A stretch of 64,000 nucleotides of DNA from an uncultured Schlesneria sp. (GTDB lineage Bacteria > Planctomycetota > Planctomycetia > Planctomycetales > Planctomycetaceae), in assembly GCA_903840265.1 (NCBI GenBank), contig CAIMFH010000175.1, positions 1 through 64,000 of the forward strand, written 5' to 3'. The first letter of the stretch is position 1, and each line of letters starts with the position of its first letter. Shown piece after piece: positions 27,144-35,954 of the stretch. The notes beneath the pieces are model-generated. The model was not told the origin of the DNA, ran no database searches, and worked only from the letters and a program-made list of their open reading frames with translations. Both the position numbers and the translations under genes were made by a program.

Positions 27144-28532
27144 TCACTTGGCTGCGGCGCGGATTCCGAGTTGGGCCATTTTCTGTTGCAGACTCTGGCG
27201 GTGCATTCCCAACTGGCGAGCCGCCTCGCTGATATTGCCACCCGCTCGATCGAGTGCGGACGTGATCAGCGAACGTTCCAAGGCTTCGACGACTTGAGCC
27301 TTTGCCTCGGTCAGAGGGATGCCGATGTATTCGGAGAATCGCAAGTCGTCACCGGAACTGACTGGCGGTGTGAGCGCGAGGTCAAGCGGTTCGATGCGGG
27401 GTCCGTCGCTCATCGTCGCTGCGCGGATGATCGTTTGTTCCAACTCGCGAACGTTGCCGGGCCAGTTGTGAGCGAACAACGTGTCGATCGATCGAGGCGA
27501 TAGCTGGGGACGCGATCGCTTGGTCTGGGTGGCCCATTGTTCCAGGAAGTGGTTTGCGAGGACGAGGATATCTTCACGGCGCGATCGCAATGAGGGGACT
27601 CGCAGTTCGATTCCTTTCAACCGATAGAACAGATCTTGGCGGAACCCACCGGCGGTGATCGCTTCTTCCAGATCCTGATGCGTGGCGCTGATGATGCGAA
27701 CGTCAACGGGAATTGCGGTCTGCGATCCGACGGGTTGAATGATCCGCTCCTGCAGGACGCGTAGAATCTTGGTTTGGGCCGCGAGTGGCATGTCGCCGAT
27801 TTCATCGAGAAACAGCGTGCCGCCATGCGCCTGCTGGAACAGGCCGGTTCGATTCGTATCGGCTCCTGTGAACGCGCCGCGGACATGGCCGAACAGTTCA
27901 CTCTCCGTTAGCGACTCCGGGATCGCGGCCGTATTCACGGCGATGAATGGGCCGGCTGCGCGGTCGCTTAACCGATGAATTTCTCTGGCAATCAACTCCT
28001 TGCCGGTTCCAGTCTCGCCCCGAATCAGCAGATCGGGGAACGAACTCGCCGCTTTCTGCATCTGCTTGAACAGATCGCGCATCGGCTGGCTGGCCCCCAT
28101 CAGCTTGCCGCAACCTTGGTGAAGTTCGAGTCGGCTTTGGAGGTCTTCCACTTGTTGTTGAAGCTGCCGGCGCTGATGAACACGACGAACGATCGCGCGA
28201 ACCTGCTCGACCTCGTAGGGCTTCGTCACAAAATCAGCAGCGCCATGCCGAATGCATTCGACCGCCGCCGCCACACTATCGTTGGCCGTTAGAATGATGA
28301 TCTCAGAGTGCTTGATGTCCGCACCCAGCTGGCGAAGAACATCCAGCCCGCTGGTTCCCGGCATCTGCAGGTCGAGAAAGACAAGGTCCGGATGTTCAGA
28401 TCGAATCTGTTCGAGTGCGGCCTGTCCATCGGTCGCTTCTGTGATGTGATAGTCCGACTGGGATAAGGCTCGACGCAATGCGAATCGAGCAGGGGGTTCA
28501 TCGTCGGCGATCAAGATTTTCAAATGGGACAT
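27144..28532 (-). CDS. Sigma-54-dependent response regulator (NtrC family)
   Basis: A 462-residue regulator. The receiver domain has IADDE at residues 8-12, the phosphorylated aspartate in FLDLQMPG (about Asp54), and the FVTKPYE lysine. The AAA+ domain has Walker A GETGTGKELIAREIH, the sigma-54 contact loop RGAFTGA, Walker B TLFLDEIGDM, and the arginine finger region. The C-terminus is a Fis-type helix-turn-helix (GGNISEAARQLGMHRQSLQQKM). It thus remodels RNA polymerase bound to sigma-54 when phosphorylated. The sensor kinase gene lies directly upstream on the same strand, with a 129-bp repeat element in the gap. I found no convincing -24/-12 promoter near its likely targets. Confidence 0.94.
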   Translation of the reverse strand: MSHLKILIADDEPPARFALRRALSQSDYHITEATDGQAALEQIRSEHPDLVFLDLQMPGTSGLDVLRQLGADIKHSEIIILTANDSVAAAVECIRHGAADFVTKPYEVEQVRAIVRRVHQRRQLQQQVEDLQSRLELHQGCGKLMGASQPMRDLFKQMQKAASSFPDLLIRGETGTGKELIAREIHRLSDRAAGPFIAVNTAAIPESLTESELFGHVRGAFTGADTNRTGLFQQAHGGTLFLDEIGDMPLAAQTKILRVLQERIIQPVGSQTAIPVDVRIISATHQDLEEAITAGGFRQDLFYRLKGIELRVPSLRSRREDILVLANHFLEQWATQTKRSRPQLSPRSIDTLFAHNWPGNVRELEQTIIRAATMSDGPRIEPLDLALTPPVSSGDDLRFSEYIGIPLTEAKAQVVEALERSLITSALDRAGGNISEAARQLGMHRQSLQQKMAQLGIRAAAK

Positions 28533-28610
28533 GCAGCGTTCCGGAAATGGGGCGACTTCCAATAGACTACTGTCCGAAGTTGTTCGTCGTCAGGTCAACC
28601 GCTCTTTTAT

Positions 28611-28739
28611 CAGGGCCATCGCTTTTTCAATTTGTGTGGCACGCTCTGAGGCTTTGCGAAGGGCGTGGTCATGTATGAAGCCGAAATCCCACGCCCTTCG
28701 AAGACTCAGGGCGTGCCACACTCTCCGCAGTGTGATAAA
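28611..28739. repeat. 129-bp hairpin element, copy 1
   Basis: This segment matches 31066-31194 over its whole length, in the same orientation, with roughly ten differences. It starts CAGGGCCATCGCTTT and ends GTGATAAA. Inside, 28636-28668 (GTGGCACGC...GGGCGTGG) is nearly complementary to 28689-28719, so a single strand folds into a hairpin of about 31 bp around a 20-base loop. The element covers the final codons and the stop (28706-28708) of the sensor-kinase gene. It lacks transposase, so it is either a REP/MITE-like element or a strong bidirectional hairpin. Confidence 0.85.
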
Positions 28740-30826
28740 GGCGATGGCCCTGTCTCTTTCACGGGCAATCGTACTTCAAATGTCGTTCCCTGGTTCGGTT
28801 CGTCGTGTAAGGTGATCTGCCCACCCAGCTCACGAACTCGGCGGGCGACAATGTACAGTCCCAGTCCTGTCCCTGTTTCCTTGGTGGTGAAGAATGGTTC
28901 GAAGATACGCGCTCGTTGTTCGGCGGAAACTCCCCGGCCGGTGTCCTGAATGTCGAGTGCCAAGGTTTTTGCTTCACAACTACAAGCGAACTTCACGGTG
29001 CCACCTTCACCAGCTGCCTCCAATCCATTCGAGATCAGATTGAAGACGATCTCTCGCAAGCTGGATTGGTCCCACGAGCCAACGATCGGTTCCTCTGGAA
29101 AACAGATATTCAAAGTAGCGTTGTGCTCGCGCGCCAGATGTTGCAGGAGACGGAGTGTGGGGGACAGCAACTGCTTCAAGGGAATGCGCGGTTGATCTGC
29201 TCGATATGGTCGGGCGACGTCGAGCAACTCGGAGGTTGAGGCAGATAGTCGATCGATTTCGCCTGCAATCATTTGCAGATCTTCGGCATGAGGGCTATCG
29301 GGGCCGAGTTCTTCAGCGAGGACATGCGTGATCGTTTTGATCGAAGAGAGCGGATTCTTGATTTCATGGGCGAGCGATCCCGCCAGCAAACCCAGTACTG
29401 AGAGCTTCTCTTGTTGCAGGACACGATGCTCGGCCGCGACTTGCAGGGCCTGCAGTTGTGAATTGTGCAAGGTGACTCCGAATTGTTCGACCAGCAGCAA
29501 GAGGGCATGCAAGTCTTCTTCGCTGGGCGGTTGCCCCCAGTGACTGCATCCCACCAGGAACAAGCCGCGCACTTCGGAATGCTGAAATCCCAGCACAGCA
29601 CCCGCTCGGATCCGATCCAGAATGGCCAGTACTTCGGCGTCCGATGAGGAATAGCGCGTGATGAACTGTTCGTTCGACTCGGTCATCGCTGTCAACAGTT
29701 GCTGGACCTGGCCATCTCCCAGCAGATGCGCGGCTCCCGTCTTTTCAACGACGCTTCCAGTTGGACTGCAAAGCCACGCGGCGGCGAGGTCGGTGCCAAA
29801 CGTTTCCTGCAACGTTACTGTGAACCAACTGAGTAACTCAGGGACCGGGTCCCCGGATCGGGCAGCCAATTGCACGGCGAGTCGTCGTCGCTCGCGTCGA
29901 CCGTGGCGAGACGAATCGACGAGAGACTGCAGTGCGGCGGCGACGCGATCTCGCAGGGGTTGATAGAGCAGAATGACACCCAGCGCCAAGATCCCCTCGA
30001 CGATTCCCAGATCGACGCGATAGCGGGTCGCGATGTCAGAAACGGCACCTCGCAAGACGATGGCGTGAAACAGCATCGCTCCCATCAAGACCGCGCCATA
30101 AGCAAGGGTTCGTTCGAGGATCAGTGGCAATAACTGGAATCGCATCACGAAATAGGCAAACAGCAGCACAGGGATGATCGGCGAAACTCCGACTACGGTT
30201 TGCAAGACCGCAGTCGCGGTTGATTGCCGCGAGAGTGTGATCACGAACACGGCCGCGAGCAGACCGATCACGACCATGCTGGCTGCCAGTGAATGATTGA
30301 ACCAGCGCCAAGGAGCTTCTTTCGTGTCTGCGACCGTTCGAATCAGTCCGTAGGCCGTGGCCACGCTGACCAGGTTCAGCCAGATCACATAAGGGATCTG
30401 GTACGCAGACAGCAAAGTCAGGAAGGGGGAGCTCGGTTGGATCGCCAACGCATAGCCCATTGGCAGCAGTAGCAGTAGTGGCAAGTAGCAAAGCAGCAGG
30501 CGTGGATTGCCTCGGGGGGCGATCTGGAACTGCCCGTGCGTTAACAGTCGGCAAGTTCCGTGTAAGGCGGCACTGGGCATCAATAACAGCCCGGCCGCCA
30601 TCGACATCATCGCGAGCCAGCGTACGGGATCGGCGAGGGCACCGATCGAAGGCTCGACAAGCTGCCGGACGAACGTCCCGCCATGCCACATCCAGACGCC
30701 CAGTGCCAGCAGCAGCATCCAGATGGTCACGGCTCGCCAGTTATGCCGTTCGACGAGTGCGAACAACAGCACCGTATCGATCAATGCCGCCGTGCCGTAA
30801 ATCCACAACTGCACGTTTTCGAGCAT
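28706..30826 (-). CDS. Multi-TM membrane sensor histidine kinase (GAF domain)
   Basis: A 706-residue kinase. The first 290 residues hold about eight or nine membrane segments. A GAF-like domain follows (about 320-455). Then come the dimerisation and phosphoacceptor helix with H487 (SLAHEIKNPLSSIK), the N box (NLISNGLEA), G1 (DTGRGVS), F (FEPFFTTK) and G2 (GTGLGLYIV). The order TM-GAF-HisKA-HATPase together with a sigma-54 regulator resembles the PrsK/PrsR pair of exopolysaccharide/PEP-CTERM systems, though no PEP-CTERM genes are in the window. The family end would be TFEVRLPVKE; here about 14 further residues (ending HCGECGTP) and the stop come from the 129-bp repeat. The signal sensed is unknown. 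Confidence 0.93.
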   Translation of the reverse strand: MLENVQLWIYGTAALIDTVLLFALVERHNWRAVTIWMLLLALGVWMWHGGTFVRQLVEPSIGALADPVRWLAMMSMAAGLLLMPSAALHGTCRLLTHGQFQIAPRGNPRLLLCYLPLLLLLPMGYALAIQPSSPFLTLLSAYQIPYVIWLNLVSVATAYGLIRTVADTKEAPWRWFNHSLAASMVVIGLLAAVFVITLSRQSTATAVLQTVVGVSPIIPVLLFAYFVMRFQLLPLILERTLAYGAVLMGAMLFHAIVLRGAVSDIATRYRVDLGIVEGILALGVILLYQPLRDRVAAALQSLVDSSRHGRRERRRLAVQLAARSGDPVPELLSWFTVTLQETFGTDLAAAWLCSPTGSVVEKTGAAHLLGDGQVQQLLTAMTESNEQFITRYSSSDAEVLAILDRIRAGAVLGFQHSEVRGLFLVGCSHWGQPPSEEDLHALLLLVEQFGVTLHNSQLQALQVAAEHRVLQQEKLSVLGLLAGSLAHEIKNPLSSIKTITHVLAEELGPDSPHAEDLQMIAGEIDRLSASTSELLDVARPYRADQPRIPLKQLLSPTLRLLQHLAREHNATLNICFPEEPIVGSWDQSSLREIVFNLISNGLEAAGEGGTVKFACSCEAKTLALDIQDTGRGVSAEQRARIFEPFFTTKETGTGLGLYIVARRVRELGGQITLHDEPNQGTTFEVRLPVKETGPSPLSHCGECGTP

Positions 30827-30865
30827 CTGGTGACACCGCCGCTTCCATGAGTTCTCAACTTAAAG

Positions 30866-31000
30866 TCATGCGCGATGGATCATGATGGTGAGGGGTTACG
30901 GCCACACCGTCTTCGGTGTGGCCCTGTCTCCCTTTGAAGACACGGCCATGTCGAGGACTCCAAGTCCGTGGCACCCACCATCATGAAGCTTCACGCATGG
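30866..31000. repeat. Region bounded by imperfect 25-bp inverted repeats
   Basis: Left end TCATGCGCGATGGATCATGATGGTG-type (30866-30890, quoted by its last bases CATGATGGTG) and right end 30976-31000 (first bases CACCATCATG) are inverted matches at about 20 of 25 positions. They enclose roughly 85 bp, within which 30900-30923 is a perfect hairpin with 10-bp stem GGCCACACCG and loop TCTT. This is the shape of a small non-autonomous element or of a nested terminator. It lies between the sensor kinase start and the second 129-bp repeat. Confidence 0.6.
30900..30923. terminator. Perfect 10-bp hairpin, possible terminator
   Basis: GGCCACACCG, loop TCTT, CGGTGTGGCC. The stem is perfect and strong. 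Downstream on the plus strand is CTGTCTCCCTTT, only moderately T-rich, so a rho-independent terminator is possible but not certain. For the minus-strand genes it lies between the PspA unit and the sensor kinase, and could separate their transcripts. Confidence 0.5.
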
Positions 31001-31065
31001 ATATCAGACCTGTGGCGGGATCATACCGCGGACCTTTTCAAATAACCTCGCCCGGCGACCTTGTA

Positions 31066-31194
31066 CAGGGCCATCGCTTTCTTCAATTTGGGTGGCACGC
31101 TCTGAGGCTTTGCGAAGGGCGTGATCATGAATGAGGCCGAAATCCCACGCCCTTCGAAGACTCATGGCGTGCCACACTCCCGCTTTGTGATAAA
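31066..31194. repeat. 129-bp hairpin element, copy 2
   Basis: Same sequence and orientation as 28611-28739, with about ten differences. The inner arms (GTGGCACGCTCTGAGG..., and ...GGCGTGCCAC) again form a long hairpin. It overlaps the last codons and stop (31125-31127) of the gene downstream of pspA, and encodes the tail read as SQSGSVARHESSKGVGF. The two copies are 2.3 kb apart and bracket the sensor-kinase gene. Confidence 0.85.
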
Positions 31195-31532
31195 CGTGAG
31201 CCCCGGCGACCTCGTGGCCAGACTTCCACATCTGCTGCAGTCAATCGACGTTCATCGCCCGATTCGATCCACAGTACCTCTTGTGGTGCGGCCTGGGAAA
31301 AGACTGGCACATGCAATTCTGCGGTGCCTTGTGGTGTGTGGCAGATCAGGCAAAGGTAACTCTCTGCAATGAGAAAGCGATCGATAACTTCCACTTCAAT
31401 TCCGGCGACCGACAATAAGTCGCCTGGTTGAATCCGCAGCAGTCTGCCTTCGACCGGTGACACGCGAATCCGGTCACCGGTCCACCAGAGCCGGATCAAC
31501 TGACAAAGCTCCCGGCAAAAATCGTGGATCAT
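31125..31532 (-). CDS. Small partner protein of PspA, repeat-derived C-terminus
   Basis: A 135-residue soluble protein whose start overlaps the pspA stop by four bases (ATGA), so it is translationally coupled. Residues about 20-75 (RIRVSPVEGRLLRIQPGDLLSV, VEVIDRFLIAESYLCLICHT) read as a small beta-barrel-like unit. I recognise no family. The last 27 or so residues (from RRGSRLSQSG on) come from the 129-bp repeat, so the original protein probably ended near ADVEVWPRG. Given the coupling, it may regulate or bind PspA. Confidence 0.65.
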   Translation of the reverse strand: MIHDFCRELCQLIRLWWTGDRIRVSPVEGRLLRIQPGDLLSVAGIEVEVIDRFLIAESYLCLICHTPQGTAELHVPVFSQAAPQEVLWIESGDERRLTAADVEVWPRGRRGSRLSQSGSVARHESSKGVGFRPHS

Positions 31533-32218
31533 GGCTGCTGAGTCGCTGGATTGATCTGTTGTCGCAACGACTCCAGTTCCCGCTTCAGTTTCTCAGCGCG
31601 TTCCTGTTGCGCGAACGCACGTTCCAACTCTTCCGCTGCGGGATCTTTTCCATCCATTCGGTCATAAGCTTCGGCGATTGCTTCCGCTCGGTCGACCTTC
31701 GTTTCCAATCGATGGAACTCGGCGAAGGCTGAAGTTCCTTGAGCCCGTTCCAAGGCTGCGTTGATTCGCCGTGTCGAAGTTGCTCGAGTCATTCGTGCCA
31801 GCAGCAGTGTTCGGCGCTGTCGCGCCTGGCGGATGTTTTCTTCCAGCTTGCGGACGGAATCGCGCAGTTTCGATGTCTCGACCTGCTGCCGGTTATATTC
31901 CTGAGTTAACGAGTCGGCGCGTTCTGAGGCAAGGAGTTTCTGGTCGAGCGCCGCTTCGGCGGAGCTATTGTCTTTGCGATCGATCGCCGACTTGGCCCGA
32001 GTAAGCCATTGTTCGGCCTCCTGTCGAGCCGCATCCGCCTGTTTGCGAAGTTGAATCTCGTCGGCCAGTGCTTCCGCCACGCTATGGCGGATCCCTTCCA
32101 GTTCTTCTTCCATGTCGATCAACAGTTGATGCAACATCCGCTCGGGATCCTCAAACCGCTCGCGCAGGACGGTGATATTCGATCGCATGACCAGCGAAAA
32201 TTGTTCAATCCAGCTCAT
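31529..32218 (-). CDS. pspA: PspA/IM30 family protein
   Basis: A 229-residue almost entirely helical protein. It starts MSWIEQFSLVMRSNITVLRERFEDPERMLHQLLIDME, the usual PspA opening. It continues in long coiled coils (EIQLRKQADAARQEAEQWL, ERADSLTQEYNRQQVETSKL) and ends with REL...RQQINPATQQP. PspA/IM30 proteins form membrane-binding oligomers that preserve envelope integrity under stress. In many bacteria transcription needs a sigma-54 activator (PspF). Here a sigma-54 response regulator is encoded nearby on the same strand, which fits but does not prove control. It lies 73 bp after the large membrane protein gene and overlaps the next gene. Confidence 0.9.
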   Translation of the reverse strand: MSWIEQFSLVMRSNITVLRERFEDPERMLHQLLIDMEEELEGIRHSVAEALADEIQLRKQADAARQEAEQWLTRAKSAIDRKDNSSAEAALDQKLLASERADSLTQEYNRQQVETSKLRDSVRKLEENIRQARQRRTLLLARMTRATSTRRINAALERAQGTSAFAEFHRLETKVDRAEAIAEAYDRMDGKDPAAEELERAFAQQERAEKLKRELESLRQQINPATQQP

Positions 32219-32291
32219 TGTTCATCCTTTTCTGAAGAGGCCGCACCAGCGGATTGCTGATGCCAAACGGGAATTACAACGCAATGTTTAT

Positions 32292-35200
32292 CTAAGCCCA
32301 CTGTTCCAGTTCGACTGACAGGTAACGCAGGCGAGCCAAGATCGTTTCGCGGTGGTTTTCACAGACCGCTCCGAGTGCGATGATCATCGCTCCCAATGCG
32401 ACCCCGGCGATCCACAGGACGTTCGGTTCGTCCACGCTGCCGCGAGCGACAAGAGCGACGAGGTCAGCCAATAGGAATGCCGTGCTGGTGTAGAGCAGCA
32501 TGCGGACTCGCACACCGATCGCGACCAGGGCGAGCAGGGCTGAGGCCACCATCAACGTCAGGATATGCAGCCAACTTCCGGTGACGATGTTGAAGGTGGG
32601 CGACACTAGGATCATCAACGACCCAACCAGACGGAGACGGTCGTGATACCGAACGGGGATCTCGCGACTCATCAACTCTGTCAGTAGCAGGACGGAAGCT
32701 CCCAGTGGAATCAGGAAGAGTTGAGGGTCGGTCCAATGCAAGCCGGTCCATAGCAAGGCACATGCGGTATTGACCAGTACGGCGGACAAGATTCCGATTC
32801 CCAACTGCTGTCGTTCGATCGCTCGCCAGAAGTAGAAGGCGGATGCACCCAATAGTGGGAGACTGTTCGCCCCAGCCCACGCCAAATCGACTTGCCCAAA
32901 CTGTCGCCAAAGAGCGAGTGGCAGAACAGCCAGCGGGATCCAGAAACCTGATTGCTGGAACGGGCCGGTGACGACAGCGAATCGTGAGGAAGGTGGAACC
33001 CAATGACCGATGCACCAGATCGCGATGCCACCGAGCAGCAAGACGAATTCGATGCCGGATTGTCTGAAATCTACAAGTCCCGTCGCCTGGGCATACCCCA
33101 ACGCGGTCAGGGTGACCGCTTCGGCATACCAGACCCAGTCTGTCTGTTGCGATCGCACAGCACGTGTCATCGAAGCCCCAGCGATGGAGATCCAGGCGAC
33201 GGACAACGATGCGATGTCGAACGCTGTCCACGATTGCTGGCTTTTCCAGGGGAGGACGACGTACAGCAGCCAAGCCGCGAACATCAGTAACGATGTCTGA
33301 TGAGCGTCGAGCAATTCCGAGACGCTGACTCGGCGGCGCAGCGGACGCGATTCAAACGCCCACAAGCTGATCCCGGCGATCGCCGCCACTTTGAAATTCC
33401 ATTGCAACCAATCGGTCGTCGAAAGCTGAAAGGCCGAGCCGGTGAATCCCGAGCAGGCGGCGACACAGGCCGCGATCAATTGCCAATTCACCAGCGGCAA
33501 GAAGACTTCACTCGGATTTCCCAGCAGGCGAGACTTGGGGGTCAGTAAGAGGCTGCACAATGCCAAGACACCGGCGATGCGCTGCGGCCAGCCCAGAAAG
33601 GCCAGACTGAAAGTACCGATGACCAAAAACAACAGCGGTAAGAGGAATTCGAGTGGCAGCAGCAACATTGCGGTTGGAGAAGCCGGTTCCTCAGTACGGA
33701 ATTCATCGACCTGTCCTTCGAGCGTGGAGTTGGTGTGTCGCCCCGCAGTTGATGGACTGAAATATCTTTGTATGCCGAGCAGCACCAGTCCGGTGATGGT
33801 CCACGCGGCCAGCCACCATGGGTGAGCAAGATCAGGTCCGAGCAGCGCTGTCAGTGTCGCTGTCACGAAGACGAAGATCCCGCCCCAGGCGATTGTGGCG
33901 AGTCCCCAACTTTTCAGTCGACGCGAGGCATCCAGCCCCCAGGCCAATACGGCAACGCTGGTGAAGGGCAGCGTGGGAACACTTCTCGCATGCTGGAGCG
34001 TCCAGAGCAGGAACAACAGTCCCGATAGGACCGCCAGCCCACTCGAACTGACACGGAAGGCGGCTGGTCCGAATGCTTTGGCGATCCGAGTGTGGTCGAT
34101 TCGTGCGAGGAGCGAACTCAACATCCATTGGCCGAGCAGCAGCCAGCACAGCCCTTTGAAATCGCCGAGCAGATCCAACTTGTCAGGACTCCAATGCAGG
34201 AAGATGACGTAGGTGGCGAAGACGAGCGTGAGTTCTCCCAAACCGGTCTTCAACCAGCGCCATGCGTGACTGGCCAAGAGGAGCGAAATGATCGTGGCAG
34301 AGAACCAACCTTTGCCTTCGGCTGCAGTGCTGATCGGTAGGCCGAAAAACACAATCCAGATGCCTACCGCGGCGATCGCCCCGCCAAAGCTGAATAACTG
34401 GCAGATGTTCGTGGCTCTGGTGAGCGCCAGTTCCTCTTTGTGGCGAGACATTACTCCGACGAATCGGTCGAGGAATGCCCCGGGAATCAGTAGCAAGCTC
34501 GCTGCGGCTGACCAGATGAGTAGTGACTGTTCCAGCGAAACCTTCCAACTCCACACGTTCGCGGCGAACATCGGTCCGCCGTAGGCAGCGGCCAGAAACG
34601 CCGTGGCGGCTGGGATCAGGTAGCGTTGGCTCCGGAACAAAACCGCCTGAACAACGAACAGGGGGCACAGCAACAGAGCGACCGGAAAGATCGCTGACGG
34701 ATGAGTGAATGCCACCGCCAGCAACAGGCAGGGAAGGGCGGTTGCTGCTGTTTGCAAGGGACCGGCAAACAGGCGGTTTCCGCGGCGACTCAACCAAGTC
34801 GCGATACCCGTGAAGACGATGATCAGTGGGGCGTAGGTCAAGCCGTAGAACGCGTACGGAAGTCGCGATTCTCGGACCGCTGCGGCGGCTTGATCTCGCA
34901 GTTGCAGGACCAGTTCCTTGAAGAAGACCGGCGACGTTTGATAGGCCACAGCAACGCAGAACAGCATGCCCCAGACAAATGCTTGCTTCTGGGTTCGTTG
35001 AGCGACGATTCCCATCGCGATCGCCGCGATCACCGATGTGGGGACGATCGCGGGGCTCGCTGGAAAGCAGGTGAGTGCCAGCACGACGCCCGCGGCGCTG
35101 AGCATCGTTCCCAAGGCCAACGGCCCACTGATGCTCCAGGGGATGGGGCGAACCAGCCCGCCGTTTCGTTGTTCAAAGACGCGGGCCACGGTATCGGCGG

Positions 35201-35954
35201 TCATCAGCACTGGTAATGCGACTAGCGTGCAGAGCAGGCCCATCCAAGCCGGCGTCACATTACCGGCGATTCCGAGCAGATACACAGCGGCAAATTGAGC
35301 TCCCTGCAACAAGATTGGGAAGAAGCCGAACACGCGAGGGAGTTGATGTTCTTCGGTCAGCCAGAAGACATGCCGATTCACTTTGACGGTGCCGACCGTG
35401 AACACGGCCCACAGGATCAGCACGACGCCCAGGGACCATGCTGCGGGCAAACCCGGAACGACAGCTCCCGCGAGGCACAGGATCAGGTAGCAAGCGAAGA
35501 ATGTCGGTTGAGGCCGTCGCAGAAAATGCTCGAAGATCCGCCACGACGCGATGGCACTCCACAGCAGGTTCACTCCAAGCAGACTGAGCATGCCGAAATG
35601 CTGCAGACCCTGAATTGCGGAGTCGTCTTCGCGAGGTTGTACCCAATGGAGTGCCAGAAAACTGATTGGAATCAGCAGCACCGTCAGAGCTTTCAGGACG
35701 GTTCCGGTTTTGCGCAGGCCGAGTCGCAGATAGCTGAATTCGCCTAAGGCAAAGATCGTGACCGAGTACGCGACGAGGATCAGGTATTTCCAGACCGGCG
35801 TATATTCCACCCAGTGCAGAGTGACCAATCTCAGCGACGAGCCGAGCAGGATGCAGACCCCTAGTCCCAGCACCCACTTGATGTTCTCTTCCTGCAGAAA
35901 CGCATCCATCAATCGCAAAAACGGCGACCGGCGCTCTTCTAAAGGGCTGCTCAT
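32292..35954 (-). CDS. Giant polytopic membrane protein (about 1,220 residues)
   Basis: Starts at ATG 35954, with GGAGG six bases upstream; an upstream extension of 21 codons is unlikely. A short charged N-terminus (MSSPLEERRSPFLRLMDAFL) is followed by an almost unbroken series of hydrophobic segments, I count well over 25, with short polar loops such as STAGRHTNSTLEGQVDEFRTEE near the middle. The DUF2339/DUF2157-like look (repeated LLLGSSLRLVTLHWVEYTP and WVEYTPVWKYLILVAYSVTIFALGEF) is suggestive only. No signature motif or catalytic residue was recognised. It precedes pspA on the same strand and may share its regulation; I infer an envelope-linked role. Confidence 0.75.
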   Translation of the reverse strand: MSSPLEERRSPFLRLMDAFLQEENIKWVLGLGVCILLGSSLRLVTLHWVEYTPVWKYLILVAYSVTIFALGEFSYLRLGLRKTGTVLKALTVLLIPISFLALHWVQPREDDSAIQGLQHFGMLSLLGVNLLWSAIASWRIFEHFLRRPQPTFFACYLILCLAGAVVPGLPAAWSLGVVLILWAVFTVGTVKVNRHVFWLTEEHQLPRVFGFFPILLQGAQFAAVYLLGIAGNVTPAWMGLLCTLVALPVLMTADTVARVFEQRNGGLVRPIPWSISGPLALGTMLSAAGVVLALTCFPASPAIVPTSVIAAIAMGIVAQRTQKQAFVWGMLFCVAVAYQTSPVFFKELVLQLRDQAAAAVRESRLPYAFYGLTYAPLIIVFTGIATWLSRRGNRLFAGPLQTAATALPCLLLAVAFTHPSAIFPVALLLCPLFVVQAVLFRSQRYLIPAATAFLAAAYGGPMFAANVWSWKVSLEQSLLIWSAAASLLLIPGAFLDRFVGVMSRHKEELALTRATNICQLFSFGGAIAAVGIWIVFFGLPISTAAEGKGWFSATIISLLLASHAWRWLKTGLGELTLVFATYVIFLHWSPDKLDLLGDFKGLCWLLLGQWMLSSLLARIDHTRIAKAFGPAAFRVSSSGLAVLSGLLFLLWTLQHARSVPTLPFTSVAVLAWGLDASRRLKSWGLATIAWGGIFVFVTATLTALLGPDLAHPWWLAAWTITGLVLLGIQRYFSPSTAGRHTNSTLEGQVDEFRTEEPASPTAMLLLPLEFLLPLLFLVIGTFSLAFLGWPQRIAGVLALCSLLLTPKSRLLGNPSEVFLPLVNWQLIAACVAACSGFTGSAFQLSTTDWLQWNFKVAAIAGISLWAFESRPLRRRVSVSELLDAHQTSLLMFAAWLLYVVLPWKSQQSWTAFDIASLSVAWISIAGASMTRAVRSQQTDWVWYAEAVTLTALGYAQATGLVDFRQSGIEFVLLLGGIAIWCIGHWVPPSSRFAVVTGPFQQSGFWIPLAVLPLALWRQFGQVDLAWAGANSLPLLGASAFYFWRAIERQQLGIGILSAVLVNTACALLWTGLHWTDPQLFLIPLGASVLLLTELMSREIPVRYHDRLRLVGSLMILVSPTFNIVTGSWLHILTLMVASALLALVAIGVRVRMLLYTSTAFLLADLVALVARGSVDEPNVLWIAGVALGAMIIALGAVCENHRETILARLRYLSVELEQWA

